DNA from: Calothrix sp. NIES-3974
Lineage (GTDB): Bacteria > Cyanobacteriota > Cyanobacteriia > Cyanobacteriales > Nostocaceae
Length of the DNA stretch: 64,000 bases
NCBI RefSeq assembly: GCF_002368395.1
Contig: NZ_AP018254.1
Span: 682,001-746,000, forward strand
Reading direction: 5' to 3'
Part shown: positions 47,743 through 56,153 of the stretch, in pieces
Numbering within the stretch: the stretch's first letter is position 1
How the letters are laid out: each line of letters starts with the position of its first letter
Notes under the pieces: generated by a model
Database searches by the model: none
What the model was told of the DNA's origin: nothing
What the model saw: the letters and a program-made list of their open reading frames with translations, nothing else
Program-made: the position numbers and the translations under genes

Positions 47743-47899
47743 GATACTCACCCTATACTTTTTTGTTGGTTCTGCGATCGCTAAAAGAATGGCTAGTGAA
47801 ATTTGGCATCAGTTAGAAGATCAGACCCTCTCCAATGCAGCTAATCCCACTCAAGATAGACAAGTGGCATCTATTTCCCGATGGTTATGCAGCTTGTAA
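47726..47899 (+). pseudogene. Truncated ORF overlapping the methyltransferase end
   Basis: A 57-codon frame starts 17 bases inside the end of the methyltransferase fragment and reads [15 protein letters not shown], then [19 protein letters not shown] before a stop. The overlap mimics a methyltransferase-endonuclease pair, so it may be the 5' end of the partner restriction enzyme. The identity is inferred from position only. Confidence 0.4.
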
Positions 47900-47974
47900 G
47901 CCTTGTATATTAGTCAATCTGTGTTTCCCCAATTACCGATGAATCCCGGTTGAACAAAATTATTTGATTTTCCA

Positions 47975-48004
47975 TTGACTTATTTAGTTTGGTTCTGTTA
48001 TCGT
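47975..48004 (+). promoter_or_regulatory. Candidate promoter of the DAHP synthase leader
   Basis: TTGACT (47975-47980) and TATCGT (47999-48004) are separated by 18 bases. The predicted start is near 48011, about 62 bases before the first leader ORF. The -10 match is only 4 of 6, so this is tentative. Confidence 0.3.
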
Positions 48005-48072
48005 AATCTCAAGGGTATAGCTCTATCTATTTATCCCTTATTACTCAATTTTTGTTAAAGATAACCTTAGAA

Positions 48073-48135
48073 ATGTCAAACCCAGCAGTATATAGCTACT
48101 TTTATTTTTGGTTTAGGGAGGTTCACCGGGCGTGA
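48073..48135 (+). CDS. Leader peptide 1, aromatic-rich (20 aa)
   Basis: ATG 48073 to TGA 48133-48135. Codons 7-14 read Tyr-Ser-Tyr-Phe-Tyr-Phe-Trp-Phe, seven aromatic residues out of eight. The last codons (GTT CAC CGG G) form the 5' arm of a 10-bp hairpin. Translation would report on the supply of charged tRNA-Phe, -Tyr and -Trp. There is no clear Shine-Dalgarno, which is common in cyanobacteria. Confidence 0.7.
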   Translation: MSNPAVYSYFYFWFREVHRA

Positions 48136-48204
48136 ATTAGTGTTCCGCATGGAAACATCCCGGTGAACCGCAGAGCGATGTAGCTCCTGCGGTTTTTGTT
48201 TTTT
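48121..48204 (+). promoter_or_regulatory. Attenuator 1: long-loop stem and terminator
   Basis: GTTCACCGGG (48121-48130) pairs perfectly with CCCGGTGAAC (48159-48168), with a 28-base loop. Directly after it, CCGCAGAGC pairs with GCTCCTGCGG (48168-48192, one bulged C), followed by T5-G-T6. The two stems share only base 48168, plus weak AA/TT extension. Mutual exclusion is therefore weaker than in unit 2. Confidence 0.65.
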
Positions 48205-48340
48205 ATACCCTCTTCTCTACTGGAAATAAAAATGCTGTTACACCTGCTCGAAGGGTGACATTACCAAGTCTTTGCAAATCCAATCCCTAGAAGACCTGAC
48301 GGTTTGTCTCTACGGTAATCCAAAATCCCAAATCACAATC

Positions 48341-48475
48341 ATGGCATCCCAAATTAACTACACTTGCAATTTTTATTTTTGGTTTTTTTACTGGTTCGGC
48401 ATAGACTCCGGGCATAGAAACGTATGTACTTGTGTAATCAAGCCCGGAGTTCAGAACTACCGGGCTTTTTTATGA
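48341..48475 (+). CDS. Leader peptide 2, aromatic-rich (44 aa)
   Basis: ATG 48341 to TGA 48473-48475. Residues 10-20 read NFYFWFFYWFG, with nine aromatic residues of eleven; a Tyr codon also occurs at residue 7. The ORF runs on through both arms of the anti-terminator and the terminator up to the T-run. A fully translating ribosome would therefore disrupt the first arm. The frame could also open further upstream (48272), but the ATG at 48341 directly follows CCAAAATC heptamers as at other genes here. Confidence 0.7.
   Translation: MASQINYTCNFYFWFFYWFGIDSGHRNVCTCVIKPGVQNYRAFL
48405..48471 (+). promoter_or_regulatory. Attenuator 2: mutually exclusive anti-terminator and terminator
   Basis: Arm A ACTCCGGGC (48405-48413) pairs perfectly with arm B GCCCGGAGT (48442-48450), with a 28-base loop. 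Arm B also pairs with arm C: AGCCCGG (48441-48447) with CCGGGCT (48460-48466) plus inner AGTT/AACT, followed by a six-T run (48466-48471). A:B and B:C exclude each other. A ribosome stalled on the aromatic codons would leave A free, allow A:B and prevent termination before DAHP synthase. Confidence 0.75.
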
Positions 48476-48541
48476 ACTGTTGTGTATCGACAAAACGAAT
48501 TTCCATCAACTTAAATTACCTAAACTATAAGGACAAAACCA

Positions 48542-49462
48542 ATGATGAACGCTAAATTAGCAGCCAAATCAGAACTGAACTCCACTACAATTGTGAATAT
48601 TTCCCACACCCTAGCAGTAGGAGGAGAGGAAATCGTGGTGATCGCTGGACCTTGTGCAGTGGAGAGTCGGGAACAAATGCAAACCGTTGCAGCCAAATTA
48701 TCCACAGCACCAATTCAAGCATTGCGGGGGGGTGTCTTCAAACCGAGGACATCCCCCTACGCATTCCAGGGGATGGGAGAGGAAGGATTACGGATATTGC
48801 AGGAAGTGCGATCGCAATATCATTTACCGGTGGTGACGGAGGTCATGGCTATTTCCCAGATTGAATTAATCGCTCAATACGTGGATGTATTGCAGGTTGG
48901 TAGTCGGAATATGCAAAACTTCGACCTCCTGAAGGCTTTAGGAAGTATTGATAAACCAGTTTTATTAAAACGGGGATTAGCAGCAACCATTGAAGAATTC
49001 GTGATGGCTGCGGAATACATCCTCAGTCATGGGAATCCCCAGGTGATTTTATGTGAACGGGGGATTCGCAGTTTCGACACCTATACCCGCAACGTCCTAG
49101 ATTTAGGAGCAGTAGCAGCACTCAAACAAATTACCCATTTACCAGTGATTGTCGATCCGTCCCATGCTTTAGGGAAACGGGAATTAGTTGTTCCCCTAGC
49201 TAAAGCTGCGATCGCCTGTGGTGCAGATGGTTTAATTATCGAGTGTCACCCCGAACCAGAAAAATCCATTTCCGATGCGCGTCAAGCTCTTTCTTTAGAA
49301 GCGATGATGGAATTAGCCCATAGTTTAGAAGCAGTTGCAACAGCCGTTGGTCGGAAAATCCACAAAAATACAGGGGTAGGTTCAGTAAATGAGTCTACCC
49401 CTATTGATTGGCCAAAAAATTATGGGATGCTCAAAAATGAGACCTTACCCATCACGATTTAA
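48542..49462 (+). CDS. aroF: 3-deoxy-7-phosphoheptulonate synthase (DAHP synthase)
   Basis: 306 aa of the AroA-I-beta/KDO8P-synthase-like type: VVIAGPCAVESREQM, RGGVFKPRTSPYAFQG, LKRGLAATIEEF, ILCERGIRSFDTYTRN and VDPSHALGKRE. It condenses phosphoenolpyruvate with erythrose 4-phosphate, the first step toward Phe, Tyr and Trp. It lacks the ACT or chorismate-mutase extension seen in feedback-regulated forms, so control by a leader would make sense. The start ATG 48542 is followed at once by a second ATG. It is preceded by two attenuator units. Confidence 0.95.
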   Translation: MMNAKLAAKSELNSTTIVNISHTLAVGGEEIVVIAGPCAVESREQMQTVAAKLSTAPIQALRGGVFKPRTSPYAFQGMGEEGLRILQEVRSQYHLPVVTEVMAISQIELIAQYVDVLQVGSRNMQNFDLLKALGSIDKPVLLKRGLAATIEEFVMAAEYILSHGNPQVILCERGIRSFDTYTRNVLDLGAVAALKQITHLPVIVDPSHALGKRELVVPLAKAAIACGADGLIIECHPEPEKSISDARQALSLEAMMELAHSLEAVATAVGRKIHKNTGVGSVNESTPIDWPKNYGMLKNETLPITI

Positions 49463-49575
49463 TTGGTGAATTGATTTTTCTGCTGGTCTGATGCATTCAA
49501 CATGAGGGGTAGGTCAGGTCTGAAAACAAATATTTTTCTCTGCTTCCCCTCACTCCCTTCTTTCCCAAATTTTTC

Positions 49576-50187
49576 CTACTTAAAAATTGCCAGGATACCA
49601 AACAAAATAAATAAACATCCACCAATTAGGGTAAGGACTCGTTCCGAAATTTTGTTGCAAATAGCTCGACCAGTGCAAACTGCGATCGCGGTACAAATTG
49701 CATGTCCTAGGGTTGCTCCCATCCCTACCCCCAAGGGATTATTATTGACTGCTAAAGAAATTGTCGCTAATTGAGTGCGATCGCCCCATTCGGCTATAAA
49801 GGTTAAAGTAAATGCCTGTACCATAACTGTCCAAATACTCGCCTTTTGCAGTTTGGTCGCAGCACTATCAATGGTACTTTTAGCTTCCTCTAGTACCTCG
49901 TCACAATCGCTCTTGCGAGGCATTTTGTAGGCATCATACAGTAGTTTGAGTCCAAAACCCAAAAATAAAGCAACTTCCGCATGGTTTAAAAAGGTTTGCG
50001 GCAAAAATGAAACAACCTTTCCCGTAACCACCGATAATGCCGTCATTGCCGCTAACGCTGCTGTCACCGCGATAAAAACAACCCGTCGCGAATTTTGCAT
50101 GGCTAAATACATGGCCATAAAAAAGGTTTTATCACCTAATTCAGAAACGGTGATGATTGACAAGCCTGCTGTAAACGCCGTTAACAC
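49576..50187 (-). CDS. TMEM165/GDT1 family Mn2+/Ca2+ exporter
   Basis: 203 aa with about six membrane helices and two copies of the family motif: SELGDKTFF near the N-terminus and AEWGDRTQLAT in the second half, which form the cation site. Cyanobacterial members export Mn2+ across membranes (Mnx in Synechocystis). The frame opens at 50259, but residues 1-24 of that version are non-hydrophobic and encoded by a hairpin region. A GTG at 50187 has GGAG at nine bases and gives a family-like N-terminus, so it is preferred. Confidence 0.85.
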   Translation of the reverse strand: MLTAFTAGLSIITVSELGDKTFFMAMYLAMQNSRRVVFIAVTAALAAMTALSVVTGKVVSFLPQTFLNHAEVALFLGFGLKLLYDAYKMPRKSDCDEVLEEAKSTIDSAATKLQKASIWTVMVQAFTLTFIAEWGDRTQLATISLAVNNNPLGVGMGATLGHAICTAIAVCTGRAICNKISERVLTLIGGCLFILFGILAIFK

Positions 50188-50642
50188 TCTCAATTGCTCC
50201 TTTATCTTGTAGCGATGTGAAGCTTGATGAGTGCAAAGGAGACCATCACCAAGCTTCACACCTGTTTGTGTGAATCTCAGTGAAAGTCTCGCTTTTAAGG
50301 ATTTGGGATTTAGTTTAATTCTTTAATTCTGTTGTCGTTGGCAACAGTTCCAAATTCTTAACGCCTAAACCAGGTTCATCACCAGTATGTTGATTTAGAC
50401 GAACTGGTAAAATTTTTACCAGCAGCTACTCCCTTTCTTGATACCAAAAATTTATCAGTAAATTTGAGTTGTGTAAAGTAGAGGCGGAATTTTTTCCCAT
50501 ACTTCCTTTCTAATGTACACAGTTCGTGAGGATTACTTGATTATTCACCCTGCAACAGGTATTAATTCTGCTAATTTAATCCCTTTAAAGTTGTTATATT
50601 TATTTTTATAGAACCCATCTGCCCGAATCCCAAGTTTTAACT
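50188..50642. other. Intergenic region with hairpins before the Mn exporter
   Basis: On the minus strand the leader has hairpin GTGAAGCTTG/CAAGCTTCAC (about 50217-50259) and TTCACAC/GTGTGAA (about 50254-50273). They may be regulatory. I could not match a known riboswitch class. Confidence 0.45.
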
Positions 50643-50897
50643 ATGCCCAGACGCAAGACTACTCAAAATCAGGATAAACCAGAAACCCTTGCTACCGAGG
50701 AAAATTGGAGTTACGAAGCAAAGGTGGCAGAAATTGAGGAGATTATTTCCCGGATTGAAACAGGGGAATTGGATTTAGCTGATGTGTTTGAGCAGTTTTC
50801 CATCGCAATTAATTATCTCCAAGAATGCGATCGCTTTCTACACAGCCATCAACAACAAATTGATTTGCTCATTGAAACCCTACATCCAGAATCCTAG
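50643..50897 (+). CDS. xseB: Exodeoxyribonuclease VII small subunit
   Basis: 84 aa. The family core is [25 protein letters not shown] followed by a second helix ([18 protein letters not shown]). It is the small subunit that binds XseA in the single-strand exonuclease VII. The xseA gene is not adjacent. Length and helices are typical. Confidence 0.88.
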   Translation: MPRRKTTQNQDKPETLATEENWSYEAKVAEIEEIISRIETGELDLADVFEQFSIAINYLQECDRFLHSHQQQIDLLIETLHPES

Positions 50898-50930
50898 GTA
50901 GAGACGACCCGTCAGGTCATCTCTGTGACA

Positions 50931-50963
50931 TAAAAAATAGGACGAGCAGCAAATACCCGTCCT
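50931..50963 (-). terminator. psbA terminator
   Basis: On the minus strand AGGACG and CGTCCT form a stem with a 13-base loop, followed by ATTTTTTA. It lies about 33 bases after the psbA stop. Confidence 0.65.
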
Positions 50964-50995
50964 CAGAAAGATGATTAAAGCAAGTTATTTCGCCC

Positions 50996-52078
50996 TTAAC
51001 CCTGAATTGCAGGTGCTTGAACTGCAACAGGTGTAGCTTCACCAGCAGCTAAATCGAGGGGGAAGTTGTGAGCATTGCGTTCATGCATCACTTCCATACC
51101 CAAGTTAGCGCGGTTGAGAATGTCAGCCCAAGTATTAATAACCCGTCCTTGGGAATCTAACACCGATTGGTTAAAGTTAAAACCATTGAGGTTAAATGCC
51201 ATTGTGCTGATGCCTAAAGCGGTAAACCAAATACCAACAACAGGCCAAGCAGCTAAGAAGAAGTGCAAGGAACGGCTATTGTTAAAGGATGCGTATTGGA
51301 AAATCAAACGACCGAAGTAACCGTGTGCCGCAACGATATTGTAGGTTTCTTCCTCTTGACCAAACTTGTAACCGTTGTTTAGAGATTCTGTTTCGGTTGT
51401 TTCCCGTACTAAGGAAGAAGTCACCAAGGATCCATGCATTGCACAGAACAAGCTACCGCCAAATACCGCAGCTACCCCTAACATATGGAATGGGTGCATC
51501 AAAATGTTGTGTTCTGCCTGGAACACGAACATGAAGTTAAATGTACCACTAATTCCCAAGGGCATTCCATCCGAGAAGGAACCTTGACCGATGGGGTAAA
51601 TCAAAAATACGGATGTTGCAGCCGCTACAGGTGCAGAATAAGCTACGCAAATCCAGGGACGCATTCCCAAGCGATAGCTTAACTCCCACTGACGACCCAT
51701 CCAGCAGAAAATACCAATCAAGAAATGGCAAACCACTAGCTGGTATGGACCACCATTGTAGAGCCATTCATCCATCGAAGCGGCTTCCCAAATGGGGTAA
51801 AAGTGCAGACCAATCGCGTTAGACGATGGTACAACCGCACCGGAAATAATGTTATTGCCGTATATCAAAGAACCAGCAACTGGTTCACGGATACCGTCAA
51901 TATCTACAGGTGGTGCAGCAATGAAGGCGATGATAAAACAAATTGTCGCGCTCAAGAGGGTGGGAATCATAATTACACCGAACCAACCGACATAGAGACG
52001 GTTATCGGTGCTAGTAATCCATTCACAGAATCTGTCCCATGCACTGTCGCGACGTTCGCGTCTTATTGTTGTGGTCAT
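50996..52078 (-). CDS. psbA: Photosystem II D1 protein
   Basis: 360 aa with five membrane helices and all ligands of a working D1: Tyr161 in LIYPIG, Asp170, Glu189 and His190, His198, His332, Glu333, Asp342 and Ala344, and a 16-residue C-terminal tail cleaved on maturation. Residue 130 is Gln (GRQWEL), the low-light (D1:1) form. Two unusual residues appear: Trp at 126 (CWMGRQW) where Tyr is usual, and Asn at 235 (ESLNNGYKF) where Tyr is usual. It is not the D1-prime or a rogue form: Gly80, Phe158 and Thr286 are conserved. Confidence 0.97.
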   Translation of the reverse strand: MTTTIRRERRDSAWDRFCEWITSTDNRLYVGWFGVIMIPTLLSATICFIIAFIAAPPVDIDGIREPVAGSLIYGNNIISGAVVPSSNAIGLHFYPIWEAASMDEWLYNGGPYQLVVCHFLIGIFCWMGRQWELSYRLGMRPWICVAYSAPVAAATSVFLIYPIGQGSFSDGMPLGISGTFNFMFVFQAEHNILMHPFHMLGVAAVFGGSLFCAMHGSLVTSSLVRETTETESLNNGYKFGQEEETYNIVAAHGYFGRLIFQYASFNNSRSLHFFLAAWPVVGIWFTALGISTMAFNLNGFNFNQSVLDSQGRVINTWADILNRANLGMEVMHERNAHNFPLDLAAGEATPVAVQAPAIQG

Positions 52079-52117
52079 GGCTGAATAATGTTAATAATTT
52101 TGCGGACAACAATCATG

Positions 52118-52139
52118 CCAGTTTTGGTTCAAAAACTGG
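52118..52139 (-). promoter_or_regulatory. Hairpin in the psbA 5' leader
   Basis: CCAGTTTT and AAAACTGG form an 8-bp stem with a six-base loop, 40-60 bases before the psbA ATG. It may affect mRNA stability or translation. Confidence 0.5.
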
Positions 52140-52265
52140 TTATTGCTGTTTGAATAAATTGCCAAGTACCTTCTCAAGGGCAGCCGAAATATTTTTTGAG
52201 GCTGTAATTTTATTTGGCTAGTTTGCCTTGATTAATCACAACCGTGTTTGTTTTTTTTAGAACTT

Positions 52266-52295
52266 AGATCAACCAGAAATTAATCTAGTTGATCT
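52266..52295. promoter_or_regulatory. Inverted repeat AGATCAAC...GTTGATCT upstream of psbA
   Basis: A perfect 8-bp inverted repeat with a 14-base spacer lies about 190-215 bases upstream of the psbA start. It could bind a dimeric regulator of psbA; no regulator is known from sequence alone. Confidence 0.4.
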
Positions 52296-52949
52296 CGTCC
52301 ATCTGTTCTCATGATGAATATCCCCAGAGAGAGGGTACGATTACAAATATTTTTTTCGGCTCTTAATATTTGTTTTTACATTAATTTCGGTTATTTATGT
52401 ATTGAGTTTAATTAAAATTTTCCGCTTTTTCATTTAGTATTTGCTCATTAATTTGTTACAAAATATTAAGTTATTGCTGATATTTTTTTGCTCAATAGTC
52501 TATGGGTGAATCGGAACTCGTCTGTAAAATTTGATTTATATACACTTTGAGAAAATGTGATTGATTAACACTTGCTGTGATTACACCTTGAAATATTTAT
52601 ATTTAGTTAATTTTTTTGTGATAAAAGTACATAAATATTTCTCATAAAAATTCTGAAAATTCTCTCGTAAATATTAACTTATATTAAGACAACTGACATA
52701 ACTAACGTAGATGCCCATAGAGCGGTGTTTTCGACGACAACGCCTACGGTGTAAACTGTTTTACATGAGAGAAGATTTGTCCACAGCGACCGCAACGCAC
52801 TCTGGGGAAGCAAGCTACGTAATCACCCAATGACGTTAATTTTGCGTAAATCCTAATTAAGATAAAAGTCGTGATGGGAAGTTGGCAAAAGAGACATGAA
52901 ATTTTCGAGAAATGGGATTGCTAGATTGCGATCGCAATCTAGCTAAATA

Positions 52950-54020
52950 TTATTTGATTTCCGGGTGAGCTTTTTCCTCAGCAGTCAGTTGACCCATTTG
53001 ATTAATAGCGGCAATCATTTGGTATAGACGACCTAAATCGCGCTGATTGAAGCTTAAAATCAGACGAGGGAGGTGACAGGTTTCATCCTGTCCCTCTTGG
53101 GGTAGAGCTTGAGTTTTTTCTATTTTCCCCTCAACCAAAATATCGCCAAAATCCCTATTGAGTTGGTCAACCTCAGCATCTGACAATTCCGACTTGAGAC
53201 GAATCACTAAGCGATTATTGACATAGCGGCTGGAATGGTAAACTTGGTAAAATTTAGTAATTGCGGCACAGGCAACATCTAAGTTATCAGTGATTGTGTA
53301 AAGGCTAGAATCATCCGGACTCACCAATCCAGTCTTGAGTAAATGCTCGTCTACATAGTTACTCCAGGAGTGCCAATAATCACTACCGGGAGCATCAATT
53401 AATACCAGGGGAACAGGGCCAAATTTACCCGTTTGACTGAGGGTCATGCACTCAAATACTTCATCCTGGGTACCAAAACCCCCAGCAAAGACAGCAACAG
53501 CATCACTTTCCTTGAGAAGGAACAATTTACGTGTAAAGAAATACTTAAAGTGAATGAGCTTGCGATCGCCCTGAATATAGGGATTAGCTTGCTGTTCAAA
53601 AGGTAGTTGAATATTTAAGCCAAAGGAATTTTCCCGTCCAGCTCCTTCATGACCAGCTTGCATAATACCACCACCACCACCAGTCATCACCATAAATCCT
53701 AATTGGGCAACTCGACGGGCGAATTCGACGGCTGCATGGTATTCTGGTGTATTATTTGCCAACCGTGCGGAGCCAAAAATAGTGACTTTACGGACATGAC
53801 GGTAATCGTAAAATAATTCAAACCCCTTTTCCATATCCGCCAAAGAAGCGGAAAGGATTTTCCAGTCGAGACGTTCAATCTCGCTATCCGCAAGCTTGAT
53901 AATAGTTGATAGGGCTTGCTGAATAAATTTTTGGTGCTTTAATGATGGTAAGCGGTTAATCAAATCGATAATTTCCGCTTGCAAAGTATCAAGTGTATCA
54001 AACGACGCGTTCGAGGTCAT
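52950..54020 (-). CDS. LOG family protein
   Basis: 356 aa. The LOG/TIGR00730 core is present: IFGSARL, then MTGGGGGIMQAGHEGAGR and FAGGFGTQDEVFE (PGGxGTxxE-like). Short LOG proteins are cytokinin-riboside 5'-monophosphate phosphoribohydrolases. This longer cyanobacterial type has an N-terminal helical part (1-85) and a C-terminal extension (about 265-356), and its substrate is uncertain. No signal peptide is present. Confidence 0.88.
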   Translation of the reverse strand: MTSNASFDTLDTLQAEIIDLINRLPSLKHQKFIQQALSTIIKLADSEIERLDWKILSASLADMEKGFELFYDYRHVRKVTIFGSARLANNTPEYHAAVEFARRVAQLGFMVMTGGGGGIMQAGHEGAGRENSFGLNIQLPFEQQANPYIQGDRKLIHFKYFFTRKLFLLKESDAVAVFAGGFGTQDEVFECMTLSQTGKFGPVPLVLIDAPGSDYWHSWSNYVDEHLLKTGLVSPDDSSLYTITDNLDVACAAITKFYQVYHSSRYVNNRLVIRLKSELSDAEVDQLNRDFGDILVEGKIEKTQALPQEGQDETCHLPRLILSFNQRDLGRLYQMIAAINQMGQLTAEEKAHPEIK

Positions 54021-54799
54021 GGGTAATGATTGCCGAATGGCATATTATGTAGACTTATTTTGCTGCTCTAACTAAGTTTTTTGTGGTGTTTTGTTGTTAG
54101 GTTATACTGCAAACGGCAATAAATTAATTAAGTTTTGGAATTGGCTATTGAGCTAATAGCTAACCGCTCGTAGTATAAAAACCTTGGTTGATAAATATTT
54201 AGAACTGATGCACTCATCACCGAGAAATTTGGTTTAAGACTACTTGTGTACGACTCTGAGCGCAAGAGCAAAGAAATCCAGATTAAGTGCTGATGCAAAA
54301 TTAAATATATATTTTCCGCAGCATTAGCTTCGCTATACTACGTAAACACCTAGTGTGTCCCCAGGACTCGGAACGTTGGTGAAGCCTTCTCGAAGAGTAG
54401 CGATCGCAAAGATTTCAGCATCTGGGAATGTCAAAGTAATTTTGCACTACTACTTATGGTTTCAGAGTCTCCTACCCATCGACACCAAGGGATAAATTCG
54501 GTAATCTGCGCATAAGCCCTCAATATAAACAAAATCCAAACAACAATCACACAAGGTTTAATTATTACAACAAAAAGCACCTCGGCTGTGAAAAACCCAG
54601 GTACTGATGACAGTTTTGTCATCTAACCATCATCAAATTCAAAGAGCAATTATTTCAATCAGGAAAAATCTACTGATTCAGTGGGAATACTGGATTTCCA
54701 TAGATTTGCCCGATATTATCGCTCCTGATGGCTTTTTAAAATTAACCCACTTTGTGTTCATGTCGCAAGGGACAGGGAGACAGCTTGTAGCTGAATTTT
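54021..54799. other. Intergenic region of 779 bases
   Basis: No gene is supported. Two frames of about 65 codons on opposite strands (54431-54622 and 54607-54810) lack a ribosome site or a recognisable family. Confidence 0.4.
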
Positions 54800-55882
54800 T
54801 TAAGCGATAGTGATTTCCGGAGATAGATAAACATCCTGAATTAAATGAAATAGCTTAATCCCTTCCTCTAGGGGTCGCTGAAAGGTTTTGCGTCCAGAAA
54901 TTAAACCCGTACCCCCTGCTCGCTTATTGATGACTGCGGTGCGCACTGCATCCGCAAAATCGTTTTCTCCCGCAGCTCCACCAGAACTAATTAAACCTGC
55001 GCGTCCACAATAGCAATTTAAAACCTGATAGCGGGTTAAATCAATCGGATGGTCTGTTGTGAGTTCCGAGTAAACTCGTTTATCAGTTTTTCCGTAGCTC
55101 TTGTTTGTGATTTTAGCTACTGCGGGATACCCGTAGTTAGTTTCCGGTAGTTTTTGTTTAATGATATCAGCCTCAATGGTTACACCTAAATGGTTGGCTT
55201 GTCCAGTTAAATCTGCTGCGAGATGGTAATCTTGGTCTTGTTTGAAGGCGCTATTACGTAAATAACACCACAAAATTGTTGCCATTCCCAATTCGTGAGC
55301 GCGTTTAAATGCACGGCTAACTTCTTGAATTTGGCGAGTAGAGTGTTCGGAACCAAAGTATATAGTAGCACCAACTGCCACTGCCCCTAAATTCCAAGCC
55401 TGTTCCACATCCGCAAACATCACCTGGTCAAATTGGTTGGGGTAGGTTAACAGTTCATTATGATTGATTTTGACAATAAAGGGGATTTTATGGGCATATT
55501 TGCGGGATACCGCTCCTAAAACCCCCAGGGTAGTTGCAACCGCATTACATCCTGCTAATAGGGCTAATTGGATAATATTTTCCGGGTCAAAGTAAATCGG
55601 GTTCGGTGCAAAGGAAGCACCCGCAGAGTGTTCAATTCCCTGGTCTACGGGAAGAATCGAAAGGTATCCCGTATTGGCTAACCGACCACTACCGTACAAT
55701 GTTTGTAAACTACGTAACACTTGGGCATTGCGATCGCTATTTAACCAAACTCGATCGATAAAATCTGTACCAGGTAAGTGTAATAAATCTTTTGGTACTT
55801 TGGCTTTATAAGTAAGTAAATCTGCTGCTGATTCTCCCAGTAAGGACTCAATCGAGTGGGATGTATTATTCATCGCAATCAT
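54800..55882 (-). CDS. Class I fructose-bisphosphate aldolase (DhnA type)
   Basis: 360 aa. The archaeal/bacterial DhnA-type class I aldolase pattern is present: [31 protein letters not shown] and the Schiff-base Lys region AVAKITNKS, then [11 protein letters not shown] and [14 protein letters not shown] for phosphate binding. It cleaves fructose 1,6-bisphosphate to triose phosphates. The frame opens at 55948, but GAGG lies six bases before the ATG at 55882 (MIAMNNTS), which is therefore chosen. It complements the pfkA and fermentation genes. Confidence 0.92.
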   Translation of the reverse strand: MIAMNNTSHSIESLLGESAADLLTYKAKVPKDLLHLPGTDFIDRVWLNSDRNAQVLRSLQTLYGSGRLANTGYLSILPVDQGIEHSAGASFAPNPIYFDPENIIQLALLAGCNAVATTLGVLGAVSRKYAHKIPFIVKINHNELLTYPNQFDQVMFADVEQAWNLGAVAVGATIYFGSEHSTRQIQEVSRAFKRAHELGMATILWCYLRNSAFKQDQDYHLAADLTGQANHLGVTIEADIIKQKLPETNYGYPAVAKITNKSYGKTDKRVYSELTTDHPIDLTRYQVLNCYCGRAGLISSGGAAGENDFADAVRTAVINKRAGGTGLISGRKTFQRPLEEGIKLFHLIQDVYLSPEITIA

Positions 55883-56057
55883 AAAAATCCTCAAAGATTC
55901 GCATTTATTTGCTTTTAAAATAACACCTACCCTTAGTACTAGATTCACCCAATTAGCAGAGAAGATACAATTTCGCTAGAGTCCAAAGGAGCAAAAATTA
56001 ATTTACCCAAGTTTTCTCTATCAAAAGTAATAAAGTTGTCAGGATATGACATGGTTA

Positions 56058-56096
56058 ATGTTTACAAGTAAACTGTCACCTGTCAACCGTCAACAA
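56058..56096. repeat. STRR heptamer run
   Basis: Units AAACTGT, CACCTGT, CAACCGT and CAACAAA belong to the window-wide 7-base family. Confidence 0.5.
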
Positions 56097-56153
56097 AAGA
56101 GAAACATATCAGCTTCCGAAGTATAACTATTCCTAGTCACCCTGAATTCCAAC

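Larger units (their letters stand above)
47900..48541 (+). promoter_or_regulatory. Leader region of the DAHP synthase gene
   Basis: A long untranslated region holding a candidate promoter and two peptide-coding attenuator units. Details are in the entries below. Between the units (48205-48340) no gene is visible. Confidence 0.6.
52079..52949. other. Upstream region of psbA
   Basis: 871 bases without a gene. It has a hairpin in the psbA leader (52118-52139) and an inverted repeat at 52266-52295. A degenerate MITE end (GCGTAAATCCTAAT) lies at about 52844-52858. Promoter boxes could not be placed with confidence. Confidence 0.5.

Noticed and set aside
50188-50310. yybP-ykoY manganese riboswitch before the Mn exporter
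   Set aside because: The conserved GGGGAGTAG loop was not found on the minus strand; only plain hairpins are visible.
50520-50614. 32-codon frame before xseB (MYTVREDYLI) as an xseA remnant
   Set aside because: It does not resemble the XseA C-terminus and lacks a ribosome site.
51075-52084. Several plus-strand frames opposite psbA
   Set aside because: psbA on the minus strand is certain; the others are shadows.
54607-54810. 67-codon plus-strand frame overlapping the end of the aldolase gene
   Set aside because: No ribosome site and no recognisable family; it overlaps a certain gene by 11 bases. It could be real but is not supported.
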